Notes under the pieces: generated by a model
What the model saw: only the letters and a program-made list of their open reading frames with translations
What the model was told of the DNA's origin: nothing
The model's database searches: none
Made by a program: the position numbers and the translations under genes
Shown here: positions 1-12,462 of the stretch, piece by piece
How positions within the stretch are numbered: the first letter of the stretch is position 1
Layout: each line of letters opens with the position of its first letter
NCBI RefSeq assembly: GCF_030052815.1
Contig: NC_079496.1
Span: forward strand, 40,945,593 to 41,009,592
Length of the DNA: 64,000 nt
Direction of reading: 5' to 3'
DNA from: Hevea brasiliensis
Lineage: Eukaryota > Streptophyta > Magnoliopsida > Malpighiales > Euphorbiaceae

Positions 1-2046
1 GTTTACTGTACTGAGATTTCCAGAATTTTCATTTGAGCAGCAATGTTTGGAGGACTATAACTCTCTCTAGAAAACTCGGATTTAGGCGATTCTTGAACCG
101 ATGGAAACCTAAGGCATAGTAGAACATTTCATATGAAGAAAGTTAGACCAAATTATGAACTTAACTTGATCAAATTACTGACCAAAATTGGACCAAAAAT
201 CAGCCAGACCCAAAATCTCAGCATGAATAGTACACATGAACAGTAAAATTATTTTGGCCATAACTTGAGCTACAAAACTCCAAATGGAGTGATTCAAAAA
301 AGGAAATTCAACTAGACAAAATAAGGAACAACTTTCATGTTTACCATTTCCTCAAATTACCACTGTAAAAATAACAAATGGAATAGTAAAGATGAAGCAT
401 GAAAACCGAAAATTTTGCTCAATTAGCATTAAGCTTAAAAATGGTATTGGCAACCAATACCAACAAGTTTGAAATACAAAATGTGGTATGTTTGAGGTGT
501 TAAGACCAATACACCTACTTTCTATCCAAAAGTCAACATTTTTGTTGACCAATGAGGTGAATAGTGACACCAAAACCAAAAATTGGCAATTTTGCCAAAA
601 TGACCTAAGCTTTGAGAAAGTGACCAAAACTTACAAGTTTTGAATACAAAATGTGGTATGTTGGGAGTATTAAAACCAATGTACCTATTGTTTATGCAAA
701 AGTCAACATTTTAGTTGACTAATGAAATGAATAGTGACATGAAAACTTGAAATTCAAAAATTGTGAAACTTAAAAATGCAAAATGCCCTAGTAGGCCTAA
801 TGTGATTGGTTTGGATAGTTTGGCATGCCAATAGGGTATTGTTTTAGCAGTACTGCGAAAGGCTTTATGCCTGTATTCATGGCTTTATGCCCGTATTCAT
901 GGCTTTTATGCCCGATCATGTGATATCATGGCTTTTTAACCATACTGACTGCATATGTGGTTGATGTTCTGCATCCCATGGTATGACGGCCCGAGGCACC
1001 GCGGTGTCTAGTGCCAACGACCCGTTATCCAGTCCAGTCGTCCAATATAGGTTACTTGGGCATGGAAAAGTATAACTGTGATTGAACTGATTATTAAAGA
1101 AAATACGAAAATTAAGTATCAGGAATGATTACAAAAATACAAAGAAGCTCAAGATCATTAAGAAAATAATTAACGAAATGCATGAAGAAGTTAATATCAT
1201 AAAACATGATTAGCCCTCGACTAAACAATAAGTTAGTAATTACTCATTTCTTATGAACACAATAGCAAGGAAATTATTATTTTTATTTGCATATTATATT
1301 TTCTTGTATTATTGGCACCACTAAGCTTTATGCTTAGCGCCGCTTTGCAACGCTGTAGGTAATCAAGATTTGGACAGAGGGGCCCAAAGAGACCACGATT
1401 CGGTAAGGCGGTTCACGATTCGCATAGTATCCGTGTCACCTCACCATCCACAGTGCATTGGTAGGACACTAGGTCCCATTTTGTATTTTGAGATTTTTGT
1501 AAATTTGGTAATTAAACTCTTATTTTATCATATGTATTTGAACAAATATAATATAAATTTGTATTAATGTAAGTACTTGTAATTTGTGATTATAAATCAC
1601 ATGTGAGAATTTATTTATGATTGAGTCTAATGATTATGTAAAATGACAAATAGAGGAATCGTTAAGAAATTGCTGTAAATTGATGTGATACAAAATGTGA
1701 ATTGTATATGGGTACCATGAGATGAATGATTGAGAAATAAATGAAATTGATGAAATTATTCTGAGACTTTGTTGATAATTGGAGTTGGGATTGATTGAAT
1801 ATGATCATAGGAAGTGTTTTTCACAGGTTCCGAAGAACTGTTTTCTCCATTTTTAGCCGGTACTCCGCCGGATTTTCTTTAAAATTTTCGGAACCTCAAA
1901 TAAATTACAATTTCAATAAATGAATTATATTTCACAAGTTATTTTCAAAACTATGATAAAAATGAATTAAGATAAAATAGAGTGCTCCGGCACACTGAGT
2001 GGCAAAACTTGCTCGGCTACACTGTAGTCGGGTAAGGGGTGTCACA
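1..2046 (+). mobile_element. Family A LTR (chromovirus), cut by window start
   Basis: This is the reverse complement of the family A LTRs at 9957 and 20083 and is collinear with the solo LTR at 57977. It ends in GGGGTGTCACA at 2046, the reverse complement of the TGTGACACCCC LTR terminus. Its coding direction is plus. Copia pol sequence begins at once after it, so it is either a solo LTR or the 3' LTR of an element lying to the left. It is more diverged than the other A copies, and a block of about 172 bp is duplicated (near 476 and 648). Open frames inside it do not match any protein family. Confidence 0.85.
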
Positions 2047-2583
2047 CAGATATCGCATGTGTTGTTAGTTTGACTAGCAGGTATCAATCCAATCCAGGTT
2101 TAGAACACTGGATAGCTGTCAAGAATATACTTAAGTACTTGAGAAGAACTAAGGATTTATTCTTGATATATGGAGGTGGTGATTTGTAATTGGATGGTTA
2201 TATTGATTCTGATTTCCAATCAGATATCGATGATAGAAAGTCTACCTCTGGGTATGTGTTCATTTGTAATGGAGGTGCAGTCAGTTGGAAGAGTTCCAAA
2301 CAGAGTACGACTGCAGCTTCCACTATCGAGGCTAAGTATATTGTTGCATCAGATGCTGCAAAGAAAGCTGTTTGGATATAAGGAACCTCGGCCTCACTAG
2401 AAATCCAAACACATAGAAAGGTACCACATTATCAGAGAAATAGTTGGGTGAGGGGATGTAGGCATGCAGAAAATAGCATCAACTGAAAATCCAGCTGATC
2501 CATTTACTAAGCCTTTGTCAAAAGCTCAGTTAGAGCGATATCTTGAGAAGATGGGTCTAAGGTATTGTAATGAATGGCTCTAG
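2047..2583 (+). pseudogene. Ty1/copia pol 3' end (RNase H), broken
   Basis: This is the C-terminal part of a copia polyprotein: the RT-RNase H linker and RNase H, which degrades the RNA of the RNA/DNA hybrid. Translation from about 2049 gives SRYQSNPG and VKNILKYLRRTKD, both typical of copia. It is followed by the RNase H motifs DSD, RKSTSGYVF, SWKSSKQ and EAKY, and by the usual copia ending NPADPFTKPL...LEKMGLR. The TAG stop is at 2581-2583. It is broken by an in-frame TAA near 2187, a TAA near 2379, and at least one frameshift between 2380 and 2490. The 5' part of the element is cut off by the family A LTR at 2046. The family call is secure; the lineage within copia is not resolved. Confidence 0.9.
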
Positions 2584-2588
2584 TGCTA

Positions 2589-2597
2589 GTGGGAGAT
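2589..2597 (+). other. Polypurine tract of copia D1
   Basis: A purine-rich run, AGTGGGAGA then T, lies immediately before the TGTTAG start of the LTR and just after the pol stop codon. This is where the plus-strand primer is expected in a copia element. Confidence 0.7.
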
Positions 2598-4708
2598 TGT
2601 TAGTAGTATGCCCTCGAGCATATCATTTAGTATATATCTTGTACATATTTTATTAATAAAAGGCATTTTCACTTTTCTGTTTACATAATATATTTATGTG
2701 TAATAGAAAAGGTCCATTGGTATTTTATTAGAAATTCTATTCTTAAGTCGTTAAGAATATGAGTGACAATATTTTTAGCACAAAGTATCATAAATTGGTT
2801 CACAATTGAGGATATTTCACAATAAGGACATGACTTATCCAGAAAGATTGTAATCACGCTTGTTCCCAAGTTATTTATATGAGATGTAAATAAGATGGAA
2901 TGGTGAGTCTCATTCCATATAACAAACATAATAGACACTTATACATGATAAGTAGGCCAAACCAGTGATATTTATGACAAGCACATGGAGTTTACTCTTG
3001 TCAATGTATTGTCATAAATCACATCAGTGCATATAATCTTTAGACCTAAGATAACACAGTTATCTTTTATATAGGTGGTTTGAGTTTGATACTGCTTTCA
3101 TACTTGTACTGTGTATGGGTATATGGGCATGTGTTGGCTCCTACTACTTATATGTGGAGGTAGGTGTTGATTAAGATGGAATTTGTTAGCCTAAATAAAT
3201 AAGAATAAAATCCTATGTTCATTTAATTGTTCTTGATGTTTCAAGTTCCTAGCTAGGACAGATAGATTTAATCAGAAAAGAGTTTCTGATGAGAAAATCT
3301 TTTTAATCAAGAACTGGAATTCAAAGTGAACATAATATTCATAGCAAATGGGGTTTGACATAAACCATAACTCCAGGTCGAGTTGGGATTTTATAACAAA
3401 GATTCTAGTGCATGGTAACATATGATTATAGGTTCATTTAAGGTAAACCTTATTACTAATTGGGTGGCTACGGCATGCTATGCTAGGTGTTAACCATAGT
3501 CTATGAGGTGTCTAAAATGATTTAGAGAAATCATTTATGGCAAGAAAGAGTTCTGATGATATTAAGAGTTAATATCATATATCATTGCCAATTAGTGATG
3601 AGCCTAGTGAGTCACACACATACATAAGTAATCACCAAGTTAAATGTGATTTAATTAATTAATTAAAGAGTTTAATTGATTAATTAAATAGGTTTGGTTT
3701 GCAATTAGATTGCAAAGTCCCTAGCATATTTTGAAACCAAATCTAGGTTATTAGATGTACACTATAAGTTAAATTTATATTTAAAGTGTTTAAATATGAA
3801 TTTAATTATGAGAAATTAATTAATAGAGATTAATTAATTAATTTGTATTTGATATAAATTGATTAGAAGAAGAGAAATAATTATTTTGGGTTGAGAACTC
3901 AAAATTAAGACACAAGGGTATTTTGGTCATTTCTCTGGGTGACATGTGGCACTATGAGATGGTGACACATGGCACTACACATAAGCTTGCCAATTGTCTT
4001 TTGATCATGTAAGATGATCAAAGTCAATATTAAATCTAAGTTTAACACTTGGCACAATGTGATTGGGTCAATTAAATTAAGAGCCAATCAGAAGGTGACA
4101 TGTGGCAAGGGTTTTAAGTGGTAACCTAGCTATATAATATATTGTTATGAAAGAGTAAAATAATAAGCTGCTATTTATTTCTTTTGAGTCGCCACCCAAG
4201 GAGTCCTCTTCCTCTCTTCTTCTTCATGTCTCATCTATTCAAAGAGAATTGCCAACATTCTCTTGAATTAAAATTGCTACAAATCATTTCTAGTGTCCTG
4301 TATACATCTGTAATCTCTCTAAAGGAAAAACCTGAATTTCTAATTGATTGGAAAGGCTTGAGAACTTGTTCAAGGTGTTGCCATTGGTGATCTTGATGTG
4401 GACAAGCTAGAGGGATAACATCTGGTGTCCTAGGTGCATCCCAAAGGTGCCAAACACAACTGCAGTGCATCAAAAGGTTAGTGCACTTGTTCTTGATCTA
4501 ATCTAGGATTCTAATGAATTAATCTGTTAATTCTAAAATCTTAAATGGCAAATGTAGATCGAAAAATATATTAAAAGAGTTTTAATATGCTTTTTATCAT
4601 TGAAATCAAATAGATAAAAATAAATCTTGCATGATGCATGAGACCCTAGGAGAAAAATTTTTGAATTCAATGATCTAAACTTATGTTTTTCATGCTTCCG
4701 CTCCTACA
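2598..4708 (+). mobile_element. Copia family D 3' LTR (copy D1)
   Basis: A 2.1 kb LTR starting TGTTAGTAGTATGCC and ending CTCCTACA. It is collinear with three other copies in the window (6644, 14945 reversed, 41251). It directly follows copia RNase H and a polypurine tract, which makes it a 3' LTR in plus orientation and ties family D to Ty1/copia. On its right it joins gypsy RT sequence (element E), so the copia element was inserted into E. Inside are runs of TTAATTAATTAA and an 85-codon antisense frame (2681-2938) also present in D3 and D4. Confidence 0.9.
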
Positions 4709-5172
4709 ATCTCATCCAACCAGAAGTCACACTTGGACAACTTAGCATACAGCTACTTTTCCTGCAGTGTCTGTAGTACTACTCTCAGGTGTTCATCATG
4801 CTCCTCCCCATTCTTATAATACACCAAGATATCATCTACAATGACCATAACAAACTGACCCAAATAAGGATGAAAGATGCAGTTCATTAGGTCCATAAAA
4901 GTTGCTGGTGCATTTGTCAGCCCAAATGGCATCACTAGAAACTCATAGTGTCTATACCGGGTCCTGAAAGCAGTCTTAGGAACATCTGTCTCCTTAACTC
5001 TCAACTGGTGATAGCCTAATCTGAGATCTATCTTGGAGAATACTCCAACTTCCCTCAACTGATCAAACAGGTCATCTACCCGAGTTAAAGGATATTTGTT
5101 TTTCACAGTCACCTTATTTAGCTGTCGATAGTCTATACATAGCTGAGTGTACCGTCCTTCTTCTTCACAAAT
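4709..5172 (-). pseudogene. Element E: gypsy reverse transcriptase fragment
   Basis: This is the RT palm region of a Ty3/gypsy element closely related to family A (compare 17522-17990). On the minus strand it reads [58 protein letters not shown] and [11 protein letters not shown]. The catalytic pair is present as VDD, where chromoviruses usually have IDD. The fragment stops at 4709 because copia D1 is inserted there; the matching point in element A is at 17522. The RNase H and integrase of E must lie left of D1, outside the window. A frameshift separates it from the upstream part near 5135. Confidence 0.9.
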
Positions 5173-6045
5173 AGCACCGGTGCTACCCAGGGTGACACAC
5201 TAGGGCGTATGAAGCCCTTATCCAGTAGCTCCTGTAACTGAATCTTAAACTCTCTCAGTTCAGTGGGTGCCATCCTATATGGAGCAATGGAGATTGGTGC
5301 AATACTTGACATAACCTCTATAGCAAACTCCATTTCTCTATCAGGTGGCAAACCTGGCAGCTCTTCAGGAAACACATCCGAAAATGCACATACAGTGGAG
5401 ATGTCTGATAAGCTCAGGCCAGTCTTCCTAGTGTCAACCACATGTGCTAAGAAAGTCTTACAGCCCTTTCTTATCATTCTTCTGGCTGCTGTGGCTGATA
5501 TGATAGTAGAAAGATAACCCGTTCCTTCACCCACAGCTGTAATCTCATCCCCTTCTACTATTTGTAGTGACATCCTCTTTAGCCGATAATCTACCATCGC
5601 CTAATGATGTGATAACCAATCCATTCCCAATATCACATCAAACTCATGGAATGGTAGCTCAATCAAGTCAACTGGAAACTCATAACCCTGTATCCTTAGA
5701 GGACAACCCTTGTAAACCTTTTTTACCATGACACTATGGCCTAAAGGGTTTGTAACTTGTATGTCCTCCCCTAACTCCTCTACTTGTACACCCTCTACCA
5801 ACAGGTGGGGCAATGCACACATAAGAATGTGTGGAGCCAGGATCAATTAATGCACATACAGATATATCATAAAGTGAGAAAGTACCCCTTATGACATCAG
5901 CTAGCTCTAGCTCATCTCGAGCTCTCATAGCATAGGCACAGGGTGCTACTCTAGCCTCCTGCCTCTGAATTATCTCTGCAGTAGGCCTCTGTGATGTATC
6001 AACAAACTGCACTCTCCTCTGTAGGGTCTGCCACAATGTGCACAA
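5133..6045 (-). pseudogene. Element E: gypsy protease and RT N-terminus, broken
   Basis: This is a retropepsin region in two overlapping frames (5601-5846 and 5734-6045) followed by the linker to RT (5133-5597). The aspartic protease active site is visible as ALIDPGSTHSY; family A has ALVDPGSTHSY in the same place. Downstream are the conserved DVILGMDWLSHH, RMIRKGCKTFLAHVVDT, DVFPEELPGLPPDREMEF and ISIAPYRMAP, and then [26 protein letters not shown], the first RT motif. At least two frameshifts or stops interrupt it. It would cut the Gag-Pol polyprotein in the virus-like particle, but this copy cannot be functional. Confidence 0.88.
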
Positions 6046-6134
6046 GTCAGTGGTGGGGCTGATCCTCGTGTAGCTAAACCCAAAGAACTACCCACTGATG
6101 CACCAGACTATCCTCCTTCTCTCCTTAGAGCAAA

Positions 6135-6643
6135 TCAGAATCTCTGCTTCTTACCTCGACCTTGTGTCTGACCTTGAGACTCCTTGGGCTTTTTACTACC
6201 AGTATTTGCTGAACCAGACTGATTAGATCCATAACCCCTCTTGTGTTGCCTATCCTTACTAGACTGCTCTTTATTTCTGACTTTCTCCACATTAAGAGCT
6301 GATGCTACCAACTGGGAGAAGTCTGTGAAGTGATGAGATGTGATTATCAACCTAATGTTGTCATTCAGTCCGTCCTCAAACCTTCTACATTTATCAGTTT
6401 CTGTGGGCATTAACTCCAATCTATATCCGCTAAGTCTCATGAATTCCCACTCATATTTAGAGACTGTAAGCTACCTCTGTCTCGGTGCCAGGAATTCTCT
6501 CCTTCTGGCCTCCAAGTACACATGACTGATGCATTTCTTTTTGAATTCAGCCAGAAAGAACTCCTAGGTAATCTGTGCAGGCTGTACCACTCTCGATACT
6601 GTCAACCACCATCTATAAGCATACTCTTGTAGCAGTGACAGAG
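6135..6643 (-). pseudogene. Element E: gypsy gag fragment
   Basis: This is the C-terminal half of a chromovirus gag capsid region. On the minus strand it shows MRLSGYRLELMPTETDKCRRFEDGLNDNIRLII, which matches the family A segment CKRFEEGLNDNIKIMI near 19370, followed by a basic Q/G/K-rich tail. The zinc-knuckle region between 6045 and 6135 is degenerate and I could not read a clean CCHC. Upstream (plus 6441-6643) the frame continues with stops and is cut at 6643 by the copia D2 LTR. Confidence 0.8.
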
Positions 6644-8744
6644 TATTAGTAGTATGTCCTAGAGCATATCATTTAGTATGTATCTTATACATATTTTATT
6701 AATAAAGGCAATTTCACTTTTCCATTTACATAATGTATTTATGTGTAATAGAAAAGGTCCATTAATATTTTGTTAGAAATTCTATTCTTAAGTTATTAAG
6801 AATATGAGTAACAGTATTTCTAGCATAAAGTATCATAAATTGGTTCACAATCGAGGATACTTCACACAGGACATGACTTATCCAAAAAAAATGTATTCAT
6901 GTTTATTCCCAAGGTATTTATATGAGATATAAATAAGATGAAATGGTGAGTCTCATGCCATATAACAAACAAGATAGGCACTTGTATATGATAAGTAGGC
7001 CAAACCAGTGACGCATATGACAAGCACATGGAGTTTACTCTTATCAATGCATTGTCATATATCATATCAGTGCATATAATCTTTAGACCTGAGATAACAC
7101 AGTTATCTTATATATAGGTGGTTTGAGTTTGATACTGCTTTCATACTTATACTGTGTATGAGTATATAGGCATGTGTTAGCTCCTACTAGTTATATATGG
7201 AGATAGGTGTTGATCAAGATGGAATCTGTTACCCTAAGTAAATAGGGATAAAATCCTATGTTCATTTAATTGTTCTTTATCTTTCAAGTTCTTGGCCAGG
7301 ACAGACAGATTTAGTCAGAGAAGAGTTTTTGACAAGAAAATCTAATTAATCAAGAACTGAAATTAAAAGAGAACATAATATTTATAGCAAATGGGGTTTG
7401 ACATAAACCATGACTCCAGCTCAAATTGGGATTTTGTAACAGTGATATTTTAGTGCATGGTAACATATGATTATAGGTCCATTTAAGATATTCTTATTAC
7501 TAATTGGGTGGCCATGGCATGCTATGCTAGGTGTTAACTATGGTTTATGAGATGCCTAAAATGATTTAGAGAAATCATTTATAGTAAGAAAGAGTTCTGA
7601 TGATATTAAGAGTTAATATCATATCTCATTGCCAATTAGTGATGAGCCTAGTGAGTCACAAACATACACAAGATAATCACCAAGTAAAATGTGATGTAAT
7701 TGATTAATTAAAGAGTTTAATTAATTAATTAATTATGTTTGCTTTGCAATGAGATTGCAAAGTCCCTAGCATGGCTTGAAACCAAATCTAGGTTATTGGA
7801 TGTATAGTATAAGTTAAATTTATATTTAAAGGGTTTAAATATGAATTTAATTGTGAGAAATTAATTAATAGAGATTAATTAATTTATATTTGATATAAAT
7901 TGATTAGAAGAGGAGAAATAATAATTTTGGATTGAGAACTCAAAATTACAATATAAGGGTAATTTGGTCATTTCACATGGTGACATGTGGCACCATGAGA
8001 TGATGACACATGGCATCATATAAGCTTGCCATTTGTCTTCTTATCATGTAAAATTATCAAAGTCAAGATTAAGTCTAGCTTTGACTCTTAGCTTAATGTG
8101 ATTAAGTCAATTAATAATAAGATGCAATGTGGTGGTGACATGTGGCATAGGGTTTAAGTGACTTAATGACCTAATTATAAAAGGAAAAAGAAAGAAGAAT
8201 AAAACATAACATTCTTTTGTTTAAAAGTGGCGGCACACCTCCCTCCCTCTCCTCTTCATCTTTTCTCATCAATTCAAAGAGAATCACTCCATTCCCTTTG
8301 AATTAAAATTGCTAGAAATTATTTCCAGTGTCCTATGCACACATAAAACCTCTTTAAAGGAAAAAAACCCAAATTATAATTGGTTGGCAAGGCTTGAGAA
8401 GCTGATTTGGGGGCTACCCATTGGTGATCTTAGTGTGGACAAGCTAGAGGGACAACACTTGGGGTCCTAGGTGCTTCCTAAAGGTGCCAATTGCATCCAT
8501 AGTGCATCAAAGAGGTTAGTGCTCAAACTTCTTTTAAACTAAGGTTTAAATGAATTAATTTGTTAATTCACAATCTTGAATGGCAAACGTAGATCCTGAT
8601 ACATATTAAAAGTATTTTAATATGCAATTGAGCATTGAAATTAATGAGGCACATAAGAGATGTGGCATGATGCATGTAACCCTAGAAGAAAATTTTTTAA
8701 ATTCAATGCTCTAATGAACTAATCACTATGCTTCCGCTTCTTCA
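6644..8744 (+). mobile_element. Copia family D 5' LTR (copy D2)
   Basis: A 2.1 kb copy of the family D LTR, starting TATTAGTAGTATGTCC (the canonical TG has become TA) and ending CTTCTTCA. It is followed two bases later by a perfect tRNA-iMet primer binding site, so it is a 5' LTR in plus orientation. It is inserted in the gag of element E. It is more diverged from D3 and D4 than those two are from each other, and the 85-codon antisense frame of the other copies is broken here. Confidence 0.9.
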
Positions 8745-8746
8745 AT

Positions 8747-8759
8747 TGGTATCAGAGCC
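8747..8759 (+). other. Primer binding site (initiator tRNA-Met type)
   Basis: TGGTATCAGAGCC is the standard plant retrotransposon site complementary to the 3' end of initiator tRNA-Met, where minus-strand DNA synthesis is primed. It lies two bases after the end of LTR D2, which fixes the LTR boundary and the element orientation. Confidence 0.93.
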
Positions 8760-9956
8760 ACCATATTTGCCATTAGGATTGTTTATGAGATTTAATTGTG
8801 TGATTTGATCAAATTATGATTGATCTAATGCTGGTTGGATGCATCAAAGAGGTAGCGGCATTAAGAGAATGAAGCTAACCTCAATAGTGCGCATGTTTTC
8901 TTGGATTCAATATAAAATTGTTGTATATCTTTAGGCTCATATCTAATAAATTGTTTAATTAGGAATTTTAATCACATAATTAATTTATTGAAAATTGTTT
9001 TCAAGGTATTAAATTTGGAAAGAGTTTCTAAATTTAAATTTGTTTGAATGAGATTCAAATCTGAATTTTTAAATTTGTTTGAATGAGATTCAAATATGAA
9101 ATTTTAAATTTATTTGAATAAGATTCAAATCTGAATTTTAAATTTTTTTGAATAAGATTCAAATATGAATTTTTAAATTTGTTTGAATGAGATTCAAATA
9201 TGAATTTTTTAGTTGAATATGAGATATTTAATTTAATTTTAGTATGTATATTTTATTTAATTGTTAAATGGTAATATGCATGATGGATGATCATGGACAA
9301 TAAAAGTCCAATGTGATTGGATTTATTTCTTTTATTTTCTTTGTGTTGTAAAATAATTAATTTTTATTTTAGTGGCATGTATTATAAGTGTTATTATAAT
9401 TTGGATTGTAATTTCATTTATTTGAGGACATTAAAGTCCATGATCTTGTAAATTCGCCTTGGTATGCCAAGGATTACAATGTAATTGGATTGCAAGAAGA
9501 TCAAGGAGGTCAAGAGCATTGGTGGGACCAGTGGGAGGAAATCAAGATCAAGTGTTGATTATGTACTCCTTCAGCAACTCTTGTAAAATGAATGAATGAA
9601 ATGCACCTCGGAATGCCCTGATTCAATTCTGGGTGGCTCAAAATTGAATCCCTTAGAAAGTCCATGATCATACCATATTAATTGTTTATTCATGTATGCA
9701 TGAGATGTATGGGAATGCATGCAAGTATATGATATATGCGTGCTAATTGGATAATGTGCAAAATGAGACCATAATAGTTATTAAGCCGACCACTAAATCT
9801 TCCAAACAAATGATTAAGTTGGAAATGATATAATTAAAGTAATTATATCATGGGCCCTCTATTGAGCTAATTATTTTAAGAAATTTTAAATACTTGCATG
9901 TGATGCATTTAATTTAAGAGATTTTCTTAAACATAATTGTTAAGCATGAGATATTG
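8760..9956 (+). mobile_element. Copia D2 untranslated leader, first part
   Basis: This is non-coding AT-rich sequence between the primer binding site and the insertion point of element A. I see no gag reading frame. Apart from the 35-bp array at 9031-9210 I see no further structure. The leader resumes at 23214 on the other side of element A and is cut again at 23498 by element B, so gag, if it survives, lies beyond the window. Confidence 0.75.
9031..9210 (+). repeat. 35-bp tandem repeat, about five units
   Basis: Five units of 34-35 bp, each built around TTTGAATGAGATTCAAAT and TGAATTTTTAAA. The phrase AGATTCAAAT ends at 9060, 9095, 9130, 9164 and 9199. Each unit contains the inverted pair TTTGAAT / ATTCAAA, so it can fold on itself. 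It lies in the copia leader. Confidence 0.85.
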
Positions 9957-12431
9957 TATGACACCCCTTACCCGTCTACAGTATAGCCGAGTAAGATATG
10001 TCACACAGTGTACCGGAACACTCTATTTTATCTCAATCATTTTTTATTCTTCCTTAATTTATTTTTATCATAGTTATGAAGTACAATATATTTCATTTAA
10101 GTCATTTATTGAAATTATAATTTATTTGAGGTTCCGCAAATTTTTTAAAAAATTCGGTAGAGTGCCTGCTAAAAATGGAGAAAACAAGTCTTTGGAACCT
10201 GTGAAAAACATTTCTAAAATTTTCAACCAATCCCAAACTCCATTTCATCATCAAAATCTCAATATTTTTCAACAACCTTTCCATTTATCAATCATTCATT
10301 TCTCATGGTATTCATATACAAGCAATAAATAAATACTCAATTTTTCATTCATAAACACAATTTTCACTATTTACATTAACATCAAAATACATTACGTAAG
10401 TCTCAATTACACATGAGAAAATAAAAGTTAGTTATAAAATACCAAAATGAAACCTAGTGTCCTATCAATGCACTAAAGATGGTGAGGTGACACGGACACT
10501 ATGCAGAGCTGCAGGAGGTTTCACCCAGTCTGTGGTCTACTGGGCTCTCGGTCAGTATCTCCAGAACCTACGCGTGGCAAAAGCAACGCGCTAAGCAATA
10601 ATGCTTAGTGGTGCCAATAATAAAATAAAAAGAAATAACATGAAGTAAATATGCAGTGCATGTTTTGATGTTTTATGCAGACGATTTTTTTTTTATTATT
10701 ATTATTGGTAATCTTATTTATTATCTACTTGTTCTTTTCATTATTTCATTAAATTTGTTCACTTTTCAGTTTTGGGTGCCCAAGTAACCTATACTAGATG
10801 ACTGGACTGGATAAACGGGTAAACTGGCACTGGGTATCAAGTACCTTGGGCCGTCACACCATCGGTCGCATATGTATCTCCCGGTGTGCAACAGAACTGC
10901 TAATAAGATGTAATAACATTAGGCACAAGGCCAACACAAGGCCAAGTGTCAACATAATGTTAGAATGGCTAAAAGCCATGAAATCATAGAATGACATAAT
11001 GCCATGTGCAGTACTGCTAACTGAACCCTATTAGCATGCCAAGCTATCCAAACCAATCTTGTTAGGTATACTAGAGCATTTCACACTTTTAAGTTTTACA
11101 ATTTTTGGAATTTAAGTTTTAGTGTTACTATTCCATTCATTGGTCAACAAAAATGTTAACTTTTGCATAAGCAATAGGTACATTGGTTTTAATATCATCA
11201 ACATACCTCATTTTGTATTCAAAATTTGTTGGTATTGGTTGCTAATACCATTTCTAAGCTTAATGTTAGTTGGGCAGAATTTTCACTTTTTATGCCTTGT
11301 CTTTACTGTTCCATTGGTCAATTTTGCAGTGGGAATTTGGCAAACTGATCGACATGAAAGTTGTTCCTTATTTTGTCTAGTTGCATTTCCTTTTCTGAAT
11401 CACTGCATTTGGAGTTTTGTAGCTCAAGTTATGGTTCAAAAACCACAACTAGCCGGATTGAAATTTTTCTGGACTGACCATATCTATAGTGCAGTGAATA
11501 GTGATTGCAACTCACTTGTTGGATAGGTTCTGGTCATAATTTGGGTTAGGTTTCTTCATGAAAGTTGTTGGTCTATATCTCAACTTGTTGCTGGTAAAAT
11601 TTCAGGTCAATTGGACCATACTACTCTGAGTTATGGCCAAATGACCAAATACTATTCATTTGGTCATTCTGCAGAAACAGACTGCAGGTCACTAGGATTA
11701 GGGCAAGCTTTTGGTCTACTTGGTTTGGTTTTATGGGCATGGTTTCTTCACCAAAGTTGTGCCATTATTTGTCTAGTTTCATGTCCAATTAGCCTTGCAC
11801 CAATTGAACCTGTAAAATTCAAGTTATGGCTGCCCAAACCTGCTGGACTCATGTCCAATTCTGCAGGTCACCATGGGCAGCCAAACCAACTGCAATTCCC
11901 ACTAATCAAACCACCTCATTTCTTGTTTACACATAACCAAATAGTCACTAATTGACCATTAAAACTCACTTTCATCATTACAAGATCAAAGTCTCCATTT
12001 CATGCTCAAACCCTACCTCCAATTTCCAATTCATGGCATACACACACCAAACTCATACCAAATCACTTTATCCATCATCTATACTCATCAATAACATAAT
12101 TAAGCCACTTAATTTCATCAAAAACCAACAATCCTTAAACTTTCTCATGGCTGCCAAATTTAGAGATTTCATTTACTCAAGTTTTTCTTTTAATTTCACA
12201 TAATTTCTACTTGATTTAGCATGCTTACAAGACTAAAGAAAGAAAAGAAATTGTTTAGTGCACTAACCTTTTTGAGCTTCACTTAACCTTGATTAAACCT
12301 CCCTAATCTCTTCTTCTTTGGCTGCAATTAGCTTTTTCTAGGTGAAAGGTCAAATTTTTATGAAGTGACTTGGCAATTTTGGTGAACAAATGGAGAGGAA
12401 ATTCAAGCTTTTAAGCTTGAAAATGGTGGAA

Positions 12432-12462
<31 letters not shown>

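Noticed and set aside
3640..3690. TTAATTAATTAA runs in D LTRs as possible matrix attachment or origin sites
   Set aside because: Simple AT-rich low complexity repeated in all D copies; nothing supports a specific function.
11122..12203. Several open frames in the family A LTRs (also 20776-22644 and 58869-59984)
   Set aside because: They are not conserved in frame between the two LTRs, have low-complexity F/I/L-rich composition and no domain; most likely chance frames.
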